A stretch of DNA of 64,000 nt from positions 1-64,000 of the forward strand of contig MU394119.1 of NCBI GenBank assembly GCA_022578605.1, written 5' to 3'. The notes under the pieces were generated by a model. The model made no database searches and was not told the DNA's origin. It saw nothing but the letters and a program-made list of their open reading frames with translations. The translations under genes were made by a program, and so were the position numbers. Below, piece by piece: positions 51,588-62,152 of this stretch. Source of the stretch: Camillea tinctor. Its lineage: Eukaryota; Ascomycota; Sordariomycetes; Xylariales; Xylariaceae. Each line of letters opens with the position of its first letter. Positions within the stretch are counted from its first letter, which is position 1.

Positions 51588-52971
51588 ATGGTTCGTGCAT
51601 AAAAAACCACAGACCCTCCCAACCCGCAGCCTGTAGCCCGCAGCCCACAGCCCACAGCCCACAGACCCAGTCCCTAGTTCTTAATAACACTTATTTCATT
51701 TTTAGTATCAACCCGCCTTCGACGCTTTCGAACCCGACGATCCGGCCGCAATGTATAACATGGCTCGCTCCGGCATGATGCGTGGTGGCGCTCAGCGTCG
51801 TTTCGATGAGTACTTCCGCTGCTACCCCATGATCATGGCTCCCGGACCCGAGAGACCGGAGCTCAACTACGGTTCCAAGATATTCCTGCCCCCCTCCGCC
51901 CTTCAGAAGATCTCGCAGCTACGCGTGCAGTGGCCTCTTACTATGGAGCTGGTGAACGGGGAGAGGGAGAGACAGACACATGCTGGTGTGCTCGAGTTCG
52001 TCGCTGAGGAGGGCCGCGCATACATACCACACTGGGTGAGTCCTCTTGTGGAAAGCATGGATAGAAAAAAAGAAAAAGAGAAAAAAAAAGAAAACACTCG
52101 GGTGGTTGGTTCCACTAACATATCATAGATGATGCAAACGCTGCAGCTAGACGTCGGTGACATGATCCAGATCAAGTCGACGTCTCTTGAGCTTGCCAAG
52201 ATGGTCAAGCTGCAACCCCAGTCCACCAACTTTCTCGATATTAGCGACCCCAAAGCCGTTCTTGAGAAGGCATTTAGAAACTTCGCCACGCTGACGAAAG
52301 GTGATGTGTTCAACTTTGAATACAACGACGAGGTCTACGAGATTGCTGTGCTGGAGGTCAAGCCTGAGACAGAGAAGATGGGTGTTTGTATGATCGAGAC
52401 CGATGTGTCCGTAGACTTTGCACCCCCCGTAGGCTACGTTGAGCCGTCCAGGGGTAGCGGCACGAGCACGCCAAGAAGTACTCGTGGAGGAGGTCTACCA
52501 GCAGGTGGACTTCTCCACAGCCACGGCACTATGGCCCAGGCCATCAACTACGATGCCATCGCACCTAACGCTACAACTGCCGCAGCAGGTTCCCGGGCTG
52601 CGGCATCACATTTCCTTAGTGAAGGTCACAAGCTCAACTCCAAGAAAGGCTCTAAGGCACCTACACCCAAGCCTTCAACTCCTGTTGCCAGTACTTCTAC
52701 CAACACCCCCCCCATTCCACGAAGAAGAGTAAATGGTCCCATGCCACTCCGTCTACCGCCCAACAAGCTATTCTTTGGGTATGAAGTCAAGCCGGTGAAG
52801 ACTGATGCCGATAAGGAGGCAGAGAAAGAGAATGCCAACAAGCCGCACTTTGCCGGACAAGGCCAGACCTTGCGGGGCGTAGTCAAGCGGAAGGGGGAGG
52901 GAGATGACAAGGGAAAATCCCCAGAGAAGAAGCCGAACGAAGGACGTAGACTTGATGGGCGGAAAGCATGA
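51588..52971 (+). CDS. ufd1: Ubiquitin fusion degradation protein 1 (Ufd1)
   Basis: Partner of Npl4 and of the Cdc48/p97 segregase; extracts ubiquitinated proteins for the proteasome, including ER-associated degradation. Model: ATG at 51588-51590 as the only coding part of exon 1, then 51706-52035 and 52129-52971, giving 391 residues. The part starting at 51706 reads YQPAFDAFEPDDPAAMYN, matching the conserved N-terminus of filamentous fungal Ufd1, so translation must begin upstream of the ATG at 51751. The donor of that first intron (GTTCGT) is weak, which lowers confidence in the start. The double-psi barrel domain runs from about 30 to 210 (RCYPM, KIFLPPSAL, THAGVLEFVAEEGRAYIPHW, LQPQSTNFLDI, LTKGDVFNF, FAPPVGYVEP). 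The C-terminal tail is Ser/Thr/Pro- then Lys-rich, with a VNGPMPLRLPPNKLFFGY segment conserved in the family. Confidence 0.93.
51623..51670 (+). repeat. CCCRCAG-type tandem repeat in the first Ufd1 intron
   Basis: Units AACCCGCAG, AGCCCGCAG and then three AGCCCACAG-like copies, ending in ACCCAG. Each unit contains a potential AG acceptor, so several cryptic splice acceptors sit just upstream of the proposed true acceptor at 51705. Confidence 0.8.
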
Positions 52972-54764
52972 TGATCGGGACTCCTCTGGACGAGGGCATA
53001 TGACGGCGTTAAGGAGTTGCTGGATATCTTCATACCAACATGGTGACCACGATCCACGGAGTGAGATATGATGGCCAGCATCAGCAGTTTTTAAGAACTT
53101 CTGATTTCCATAATCGGCTTAAGAATGTGACGGTTTGTAATAAGCACTCAATGCAAGTGTATTCATCAGCGTTCATATTGAAGTAGCAAATGTGTCATGA
53201 TAGGAGTAGAAACAGTACCCTAAACTATTCCACGAATTAAATTAATAATTTTGCGATGACAACTCATCCATATCCTATGTAGCTACGTAGCATAACCATC
53301 AAAACCCCCCTTATAAATAGGGGCGGCTTCGGGAAAATTCATGAGTCACTGCGTATGCAATTACTCTATACGCTATATTATCACATTGTATTATACTAAG
53401 CTGGTTTTCCATACTCATTACTGGCCTAGTATTCTAGGGGTTTTATATTTGCACCAAGCAGCCAGCCTCATGAAATAACGATTATAATAGCATATGTTTT
53501 AGCCGTCGAAACTTCTGTCCCCATAATGATGCTAATAATAACGCGGAAAATTACAATATACGTGATTCTGCCTTTTTCTTTTGGTTGTGACCTAAGGTGA
53601 GATCGCAATGGATAACGCTATACTTGCGGCTAAGGGGCTTTAATGACCTCAAGGCTCGAAAATATAGAAGAGTACTGATTGTGAAGGGGTGAAAGATTAA
53701 AGAACCCCGACTTAGTTCTCTAAAGGTTCTCATGATTTATCTCTGAAAGTTATCAACCTATAATTCGACAATGGAGTTGCTGAAAAATATGAGCGTAGCA
53801 AGATATAATACCGCCACAGGCTTCAACGTAGTGAATTGGCCAAAGGAGCCTGTGCTCAGAGCAAAGACCTAGCAACGGAATCAGGGGTGGTGAAACATCA
53901 AATCTGAATAATGGCCCAAGAATAGCAATGTCAGTGCTCTATTTTATATACACCGTGTTATCTAGATTATAGAGAAACCTTTGATGGAGGCCGATGCTCG
54001 AGCATGGCTAGAATTGGCCTCAAAAGGGGTCTACTTGACTAGAAGAAGATAGAAGTATTATTGTTGAAGCTAGAAAGAAGGTCTATATACCTCAGCGTTA
54101 TGCATAATACTGGAATGTACTAAGACTACAGTACAGGTACGAGTACTTGGGACGTCTTAGACACCCAATGCTGATGAATGATAGGCCTAGCTAGAGGTAA
54201 AATAGACGAAGGTATCAAAGAGTCACATAGCAAAAGGAAGAGAGACACCATAATGTGTGGAAAATAACTTTTTTGTCCAGTGTTTGGTTAACTGACTGAC
54301 TGATGAAAATCACCGAATAGCTATGAGCAGTAAGGCAACGCAACCGAACCACAATACCATTGAGAGACTAGAGAGTGCAACGTGAAAACAACGATTCTCC
54401 TGTCCGTGAAAATAACGTGTGTGACCATCCATGCAAGCAGCAATAATGAACCGATAGTGACGATGATGGTGGGAATAGAATCCGAATCCATCTGACCTAA
54501 GCGCCTCCGACTGAAGAACCATACTGCAACTTATATGAACCCCTCCCGCATTTCCTCATGAACTAGCTTTCTGGAACGCATCAACAGGTGCTAGTAAATC
54601 CCTTCTAAGTCCAAGTACCGGATATAGGAGAGTGATTTCCCAAGCAGAGAAACGAGCGCCCAAGTGATAAGTCTGAGAAAGAAGACGATATGATGATGAT
54701 AGAGAGAAGATGCATGGGGGATCAGCCGTAGAAGGTGTTGTCATGAGGCGCTCTTGGGGCCAGC
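52972..54764. other. Intergenic region between convergent transcription units
   Basis: About 1.8 kb, AT-rich, with no supported coding region; frames at 53551-53733, 54310-54522 and 54556-54744 (minus) are short and unconserved in appearance. Holds the 3' flanks of Ufd1 and of the Myb-like locus. Confidence 0.6.
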
Positions 54765-55605
54765 TTAGACTTCATCGTCATGACCGCCGAAGCTTGAACT
54801 GGGTCCCTTGGTGTCACCGTTCTCCTGATCATCATCGGAGAATCTGCCATAAGCATTGTTAGTTAGTACCGCGACCGTTTACGAAACAAGAAGGAGACGG
54901 TGATGAAGGATGACAAGAGGGGAAGGAAGGAATGGTAGATAAGAAAGGTATTTCCTGCGAGATGTGTATACGTAGTAGAGAAAGGGTAGCTTAGGGTAGG
55001 TAGGACTCACTTCTCCTTCTTGATCTTCTTGGTAGGACTGCTATCATCCTCGACTTCGTCCTCGGAAACCACGGGCTGCTTGGCCTTGCGCTTGTTACCG
55101 GGGGTTTTCTTGGTGCCCTTGCCAGCGGTTTTCTTGGGGGTAGGGGTGGATGGGGCAGTGCCGTTGCCGGCGTCGGAGGAACCGTTGCTAACACTCTCCT
55201 TGGCACGGAGCTTGCCCAAGTGCTGTCTGTAGAAAAGGGGGGAAAGGTTAGCCTTGAGTGGAACAAAATAGTAGATAGAGTATAGTAAGAAAGAAAAAAA
55301 AAGAAAAAGAACATATGGCAATGCGGTCAAAAAAGCTAATAGTTAGTGAGCTGCTGCGATAGACAAGCAGTGACCATGGTTCCGTGGGCATGGTTGAGTA
55401 AAGGCATGGAGGTATGCTGGATTGCTGGGAGATGGAAGTATTACGTAGCGGCACCAATGCTAAAGTTATATCCCTGGCCTCGCAATTGTTTGATGATATT
55501 GTCCCACTCAGCTTGGGTGGGTGCAGCATGTTCCATGATTGCAAGCAGCAGATCAAGGTGGGTTTCGCTTGTCCAATTGGTACGGCCGGACTTGGAGGGA
55601 GCCAT
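54765..55605 (-). CDS. Small Myb/SANT-like protein, form D (first exon nearest the shared tail)
   Basis: Exons 55605-55445, 55226-55011 and 54843-54765 join in frame (phase 2 at both junctions) to 151 residues. The N-terminal module resembles a Myb/SANT fold: W at residue 11 (TNWTSETHLDLLLAIMEH), a second W in AEWDNIIKQL, then GYNFSIGAA, completed across the splice by TQHLGKLR. The remainder is a Ser/Thr/Pro- and Lys-rich tail (KKTAGKGTKKTPGNKRKAK, SPTKKIKKEK), an acidic patch, and an end of GGHDDEV. A sequence-specific DNA-binding role is inferred from the fold pattern and basic tail. The donor (ACGTAATA) is weaker than those of the two upstream first exons. The last two exons are shared with forms B and C. 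No named orthologue is recognised; such small proteins are common in Pezizomycotina and uncharacterised. Confidence 0.8.
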
Positions 55606-56168
55606 AATTCCAGTAGATTAAGGAAATAGGTAATATGAAAGGAAATGAAGAAAGTGTAAAGTGATCTTGCTGCACGTAGGAATGTTTGTAGTTGAGAGGA
55701 GGTGGATCACTCGATGATTAAATAGAGGTGTTTGGTAGTGTTGTCCGAGCAGGAAGGAAAGAAGATGGGGGAGGTGGTGAAGGTTGGGTAAGGAAGGAAG
55801 AGAGAAAGGTATTTGGAATATGGATGCGTGCACTTCTGTGAAGAGGATACAAGTAAATAAGGAATGGCAAGGTAGTTGTCGTCGTGGGAGATGGTTACCC
55901 AGGTACCATCGACGAGATATGTTGTATATTGGGACATAGAATTCGCCACGCCACCGTAGGTTGCCCGAGTAATAAAGGTATCACCCAGGGGAATTTCAAG
56001 GTAAACGGGACATGAAGGGTAGGTACATATACTTTAGAGCAGGGGCAGAGATTGAGGGATATACAATGCGAAAGTCGTCGCGAAATAATAGAAGAGATGC
56101 ATGATCGAGAGGCAACATTGGGTGTAGGGGGATGCAGGAACGATTCATAGAATATGCCCATGACCTAC

Positions 56169-56317
56169 CTGATGGCGTTCCAGTTCACATTGTAGCCCTT
56201 GGCGTTCATTCTGGAGACAATAGACTCTCGATGCTCCTTAGTGATCTGGGGATCTAGAACGAAGAAGATGGATTGATAGAGTTGGCTGTCCATCGCGTCG
56301 TCCCACTTGGTCGTCAT
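56169..56317 (-). CDS. Alternative first coding exon, form C of the Myb/SANT-like locus
   Basis: ATG at 56317, 149 bases, ending ATCAG before GTAGGT. It encodes about 50 residues: TKWDDAMDSQLYQSIFFVL, then SIVSRMNAKGYNVNWNAIR. The phase (2) and final residues match the shared exon at 55226, giving AIR-QHLGKLR and a 147-residue product (49 codons plus 216 and 79 bases). Its own CA/CT-rich leader precedes the ATG. It cannot be an internal exon after form B, because an acceptor just before it (ACCAACCAG) would put it out of frame. Unspliced, the donor reads AGG TAG, an immediate stop. Confidence 0.75.
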
Positions 56318-56592
56318 CGTGTCTGGTTGGTTGATGGTGATGATAGGTGTGGATAGGTGAAAGGAAGTAGTAATGGGTAGAGAAGTTGTGATGTGGATTG
56401 TACGTGAAGCCTTAGAAGCTCAGTGTAGAAGAAGAGTAGAATTTACTTAGACGTATCCGTCTGTACTTTTGCGCTGGCAGAGAGAAAAAGGGATTTATGA
56501 AGTCACGGTCTATGTCACCTCGACAACACAACATAGCATGGACAAAGCTCGTACACTGATAAATAATCATTGTCAAGGAAACCACAACTTAC

Positions 56593-56750
56593 CTGATGGC
56601 TTCCCAAGACATGCCATAACCACGTTGGTTCATGGCTGTCACTACAGCAGCTTGCTTTTCTTGGGGGAGTGGCTTCGTGATGTCGAAGAGAGATAGAAGC
56701 AAAGCTTCGTGGGACTCGGTAGTCCAGGTGCCTTTGTTGGATCCCGACAT
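56593..56750 (-). CDS. Alternative first coding exon, form B of the Myb/SANT-like locus
   Basis: ATG at 56750, 158 bases, ending ATCAG before the consensus donor GTAAGT. It encodes GTWTTESHEALLLSLFDI, then VVTAMNQRGYGMSWEAIR. Joined to the shared exons 55226-55011 and 54843-54765 it makes 150 residues in frame; the intron would be 1,366 bases, very long for this genome. A CT-rich leader and no upstream AG in phase support it as a first exon. The second tryptophan of the SANT pattern is missing here and in form C. Unspliced, the donor gives AGG TAA, an immediate stop. Confidence 0.75.
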
Positions 56751-57426
56751 GGTGGAAGTGACGATACTAGTAGATGCTAAACACGGTTGGTATCCTTGGG
56801 AGGAGACTAGTAAGAACTCGATGATTTAAGAAAATGCGGAGGTAGATATGTATTGGAAAGGATGTGAGCTGTATGTCAATAATACGGAATGATGTGATAT
56901 GGCATGCCAGGGTATGATGGTATTGGACAATTTACTTAGTGGCGTTCGTGAGAGAAAACCGTGGGGGGATCTGATAACTTCACTGTGAAGAGTGAACGCA
57001 AGCTGCTTTGGCTTAGTCTCGCCGCCTATCCCTGTGAATTTTTTTCTGGCCGTAACGTAACTAGAACCTCGACCACAACTCCTGAAATCACCCAATTAAC
57101 GCGATGCCGAAACTGTTGTACATATGCTTTCCTAGCGAACTCCATTGACTTCTCCCATGAAACCGCTCGTAATAAACCTCTGCGTCTCGAGCTATAGCTT
57201 AAAGAAAGATGACACCGACGACACGGCACAGCCGGATACCAGCTCTAAATATATATTGCAGGTCAAGCACGTCGCTACTGCAAATGTGGACCGGTGGTTG
57301 AATCTAAAAAGAGCACTATTATTTTGAATACCCATCCAACCTGCCCCTCCCTGCCTTCGCGAAATATCATAGCGATCTGAACTGCTTCGTTGTAAAATTT
57401 GAGATACTCGATAAACTCGATATTCT
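56751..57426. other. Spacer between the Myb-like paralogue A and the first-exon array
   Basis: About 680 bases. On the minus strand, codes nothing recognisable; I searched for a fourth W..GY..AIR module here and saw none. Presumably the 3' flank of gene A and the promoter of form B. Confidence 0.55.
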
Positions 57427-58629
57427 CTATGCTTCACCGTAATAACTACAAAATGGTGAGCATTCAGTGACTAAGGCACGCGGGGAGCAAGCTTACTCTG
57501 AATTCCCGTAATGATCGTCAGGACCTGGCAGGCCGTGGGCTGCCAGGGCCAAAACAGCTTCGTCATCATTCTGGTCTTGATCAACCCCGTCAAGGCGCTG
57601 GCGTTTCGAAGGCTGCTCGTCTAATCCTGTATCGTCTTGTACTAAGCTCAGTGAATCCGTCTCCTGTATAGGAACAGAGACCTGCATAGACACGTTCACA
57701 GGCACACCTGCCGCATTCGCCTGGCCCGAGGGGTCCGTGATGGACACATCGGTAGACTGAGATGCTGTCTGCTCGGAGGAAACAGGAGCGGGCGGCAGCT
57801 TTCTGGGCCGGCCACGTCCTGGGCCAGGCCGGCGGGTGATGGGATTATCTGTCGGGTCAGACTTGTTGCGTTGGCTATCTAAAATAGACCCGTTCGAAGT
57901 TTCAGCCTTGTGCTGAGCGCGACGAAGGCCTTGGAAGTGTTGGCTATTTCACGTTAGTTTTGTTTACTTCGAGGTTCCATCGAGAGCACGCGACTCAATG
58001 GCTACGTTTGATGAAATTGAATAAAACAAAACACGGCCAGCTACCGAGACTCCACTCAGCAATAGAGTACATTAAAGTGGTTGTCGTTGGTCCATGCTCA
58101 TCGCCATCAGAAATCTCACAGAGTTGAGGTAGGATCCGAAGACTTATCATTGGCAGATGAGGCAGATGATCTCACTACATCCGGTGGAGAGGATTGGGTG
58201 GGATGGGATAGGGCGGGATGGGATAGGATAGGATAGGATAGGATAGGGCACGATAGTAGTAGGGTCTCACACATATATACAGCAACAAGACAAGACTAGG
58301 TAGGGAAGATAGGTAGATAGGCTGGTACTTATGATGTGCTCATCTCACCCGTCATGGAAGGGTGGGATGGAGGTTAAAAGCTTCACGCATAACGAGAATA
58401 TCAACAACCACAAGAAAAAGGCTCATTAAAAGAACAATATGTATTTCCCCGGCGAGGCAAGAAGATGAACAACTCACCGACATCCTTCATTAGTGAAGCC
58501 GTACCCGAGGGACCGCATATGGTTTCCAATAGTAGTCCATTCCGAACCGCTTATTACACCGATATTCTTGACTGAGAGGATGGTGAAGAACAGGTCTTTG
58601 TCAGCCCGGTCATTCCAGTTCTTGTTCAT
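57427..58629 (-). CDS. Small Myb/SANT-like AT-hook protein, complete paralogue A
   Basis: Exon 1, 58629-58478, encodes NKNWNDRADKDLFFTILSV, a second tryptophan in SEWTTIGNHM, and LGYGFTNEGCR. Exon 2 starts at 57943 and continues the module as QHFQGLRRAQHK, in the same phase 2 as forms B-D. The frame then carries an AT-hook (RRPGPGRGRPRKLP), a Ser/Thr/Val-rich region and an NLS-like QPSKRQRLD. It stops at 57493 (200 residues) or, if the GTAAGC at 57496 is used with an acceptor TTTGTAG at 57446, ends in a short exon 57445-57427 with ..DYYGEA (205 residues). Both endings are in frame and I cannot choose. Intron 1 is 534 bases, unusually long, and holds a GGATA repeat. Likely a DNA-binding regulator. 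Confidence 0.8.
58196..58249 (+). repeat. GGGATGGGATA / GGATA tandem repeat inside intron 1 of paralogue A
   Basis: Imperfect GGGTGGGATGGGATAGGGCGGGATG-like units grade into five clean GGATA copies. On the transcribed (minus) strand this is a TATCC repeat in the intron. Confidence 0.9.
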
Positions 58630-60610
58630 CTTTAAGTTGAAGGGGGTTAATTATTCGGTCTCGGGGGGGTGTAAAGGAGATGAGACTAGGGTTCAGGAAG
58701 AACAGTAAGTATAGTGACTAGAGGGGTGGAACTAAGTTGGATAAGCTACACTATTCACGTGCGAATCAAAGAAATTGGTAGAGATGGGAGCTTTTGAGAG
58801 GTTGAGAAAAAAAGAATGGGACACGAGCTTGGATTGGAATTGGAGCAAAGTGGGTCATTTCTTTTTTTTTGGGGGGGGGGAATAGAGGGGAGGGGGGGGA
58901 AGAGGAGAGAGAGAAAGAGAGAGGATTCGAGTCTACTACCTACTTACTATGTAGTTGTAGTTAGGTACCTAGGTAGTAGTGTCCTGTAGGTAGTACTATA
59001 CCATAGTACGCCACCTAAGCTAGCTATTACTCTGCCTTATTAGCAAGCAGTACCTTAATAAGGTAGCATAGCTGACCTTTTTTTTACCGATGGAGGGTTA
59101 CTACTCACGGTCGGTTATAAGTGGTCCAAGCTCCTCTTTTTCTTCTTCTTCTGACCTAATAGGTACAGATTAGTTATCAGTTACCGGTATCACGTGATAC
59201 CTGCAGAAGCATTGGCTGATCTATGTATGTACATATAGATTAACTGGACTTGGACTTGCCTCCCGCATGCATCTCGAGATGCACTCGAGATGCACTCGGT
59301 AGGACAAGTACCTAAGGTTAGGCTAGACTCGAGTTATGTAGAGGAGAATGGAAAAGAAAAGTTGATGCGGAAAAAATATTTTTATAATAAAAGAAAAAAC
59401 TGGCACTAGTAATAAATACTATACACAACATAGATACCTAGTTAATTGCACAACGTAATACTAGAAACTATTAGATACGTTACCGCTCCTGAGGACTGCC
59501 AATGACAATTACTCTGCCTCACTAACTTCAAGTACCTATATCCAGAGATAACGTAAGTTGATTACCTGCCTACCGACCGGTGGATTGGTACCTGCTCTCC
59601 CTTGAGTTCCAAGTACCTAGTGTGACCGGAGAGTTGCCGTACATTCCGCCGACATGGATCCATCCTAGCTCCTGTCCGAGCATGAGCCAATGACATAATG
59701 ATCCGTCTGTCTAGCCTGCAACCACTTCCACCCTAATTGGGAGAGGCGCACAGGCCTCTGAAACCTCACGTGAGTTGGCGACTGGGACGTGATTGACTTG
59801 TCTGCACAGTGCTGCTTTTGTCCCGACGCCAACGCGTCCATCAATTTCCTTTCCCCTTCCCCTCCTCTTCCCTCCCCTCCCTCTCCCTCTCTCCTCTATC
59901 TCTCAAACCCGTTCCTTTTCCACCCCTCCCCCCAACCACTTTTTAAAAAAATTCTTTTTATTTTTTTTTTTATTATTTTTCTATTATTTATTTATATATT
60001 ATCAGTATTATTATTTATTATTTTTCTCTGTCTCTTTTCAATTCCTTTCCACTTACGGATGACGCTAGTGCCTGAGCGCCCCCTGGTCTAGATTTTCATT
60101 CCATCCATACTGAGATCATCCGAGTTCCCAATATGATATTAGACGATGAACACTAACTATATCGAAACATCCTTCTCAAGGCCACTGAACCGAATAAGTC
60201 TCGGCAATTTCTGTAAAAAGGTCTCGCTGCTAAACCAGTCTGGTTCAATTGGGTGTAGTTACCCTTATCATGCCTCCGAGTGGAGATGAAGCAATAGAAT
60301 GACTCGAGCGTGATATGTAAGGTATCAATACGACCTCGTTATATGCAACAAACGCTACCTGTCGTTGCGATGCGTTCACTTTGAGGTAACCTCCCTGAGA
60401 TTACGCATGAGGAGTTATAACCTGCAGCTGAATGTGACAATGGCTTGCAGGGCTTGTAAGTGCAGGACTGGACTTGCATTGATCTGCCACCCAAGCAGCC
60501 CCAAGTTGCGCAACCAATTCTTGCGACAGTTTACCATCGTCTTGCCAAGAAACCCTTGAGATCATCCCGAACATGGCAAACTTAATCCCTTCCCAACCTC
60601 CTCAATTATT

Positions 60611-60656
60611 TGGTCTGGGTCTGGGTCTGGATCTGGGTATGAGCATGAGCATGGAG
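60611..60656 (+). repeat. (TGGGTC)n / GAGCAT imperfect hexamer repeat
   Basis: Four TGGGTCTGGGTC-type hexamers, followed by diverged ATCTGGGTATGAGCATGAGC units, in non-coding sequence. Confidence 0.8.
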
Positions 60657-60902
60657 AAGAGAATGACTCATATGTTTCGCACCCGCATACACATGACTTA
60701 GACGGTAGGCTGTGATCCCTTTCCTTCTCTATCGGCATTTCTTTCTTTCTACATGGTGTGGTGTATACCATGTGGCGAGCGACAGACTATTACGCATACC
60801 TACTTGCTTCCCGACCTACACTAACTGATATAGGTAGGTAGGAAGGGAATCGGTTCCTGGATTGAGAATCTATCGCATGGATCGAAACTTTTCATTAAGT
60901 TG

Positions 60903-60934
60903 AGTGTGTGTGTGTGTGGGTGGGTGAGTGGGTG
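60903..60934 (+). repeat. GT-rich simple repeat
   Basis: Seven GT units pass into GGGTGGGTGAGTGGGTG, in non-coding sequence. Confidence 0.85.
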
Positions 60935-62152
60935 TAAGAGTATCTATTACCTTACACCATACCAATACACTATACCTCCCGTACACACTTATAACTAACA
61001 AGGTATAGCTCCCGTTCTCCTTTGAGTTAAGATCAAGCAGAAATCAAAAAATTCTTTGGATAAAATAATGTTACCTATCATTTTTTCTTTTTAGGTCATG
61101 CAGGTAATCTTTGCTTGTATTTCTTTGGTCATTATTTTTCTTTTTTGTCCCTTTTCTTTTTCTTTTTTTTAACCGTTACCTCCTCTCCTCAATCTAGGCG
61201 CTTCTGTTGGCCGGTCAAACGATACCAATGGCAACACCACCAGAAACCAAAACCAAAACCAACACGGATACGACAGGGGATAGGTAGGGATCAACAACCA
61301 CTTTACGCGGTGTGTCGCGTCTCATCCCACTTTCGTGTTCCCACCCCAATATAATTTTATATAGCGTACCTATTTTCTGGAAAATCCCCGTCGGCCATGC
61401 CAACCCTGTCAACCCTTCACACGATGATCGTGGTCTGTCTGGTCGCCTTGGTCGCCTTGTCCCGCCATAGTTGGAGTTGCTAGGCAACCCAGGCAACCCT
61501 TGTCTTTCATTACTTTCCGTCATTCATACATCGCCTTTTCCCTTGATGATCAATACCACCGGCTACTATAGCCTCTGGCTCTGGCATGCTTTTCATGCAA
61601 GCACTTAAAGGAGTTGCCTCCACGTATCTTGTCATGGCGTTTGATCCTTGTCCCTCCCCATCCCGAAAAAACCCAGCAAGCAAACGACATTATATTCATT
61701 TCCTTTCTTCGGATCACTACTTAGTCCCTTCTCTTAGACTCTCGCTAGTCCTTATTCAGTTCCATTATCTCATGGTCAAACGGCTTCGTCCGCCTACCTG
61801 CATGCCCATTATTATTTTTCTCCTCCCCACACTGTAGTTCTATGTTGCTTCACCATACTCGGTCGCCAGCCTGATGTGATACGCCCAACCAGTTCCCAAG
61901 CTTCCAAGGAGCTTTATCTGACATCTTTGCATATATCCCCCTTCTCTCTCCTCACCGACTTTCACGACTGGTCAGTCCGTGACTCACTTGTTGATTTCCA
62001 ACTCCACCTGTTCTGGTTATCCTGATATTCCAGAGGTGGCCTCCCAAACTCCTGACACTTAGCTGTGCACTTCTTATTTGGCAATATCGCTCGTTCTGAA
62101 ACCCCCTTCAATCCTCGTTCATCGAATCCATCCTCCTACAAACACCTCTACC

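Larger units (their letters stand above)
58630..62152. other. 3.5 kb divergent intergenic region
   Basis: No supported gene. Next to paralogue A there are a poly-T/poly-G junction at 58861-58880 and dense CCTAGGTA/TAGTAC words (58930-59060). Frames at 59789-60091 are pyrimidine- and T-driven low complexity. GT- and GGGTCT-type simple repeats lie at 60611-60656 and 60903-60934. From about 61400 the sequence is CT-rich and probably forms the promoter and leader of the gene at 62153. Confidence 0.55.

Noticed and set aside
56169..56340. Form C exon as an internal exon following form B
   Set aside because: The only nearby acceptor (ACCAACCAG) would join it in the wrong frame, so it works only as a first exon with its own ATG.
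59789..60091. 100-codon frame in a CT- and T-rich stretch
   Set aside because: Composition is low complexity (poly-pyrimidine then poly-T/A); Phe/Ile/Leu runs reflect base composition.
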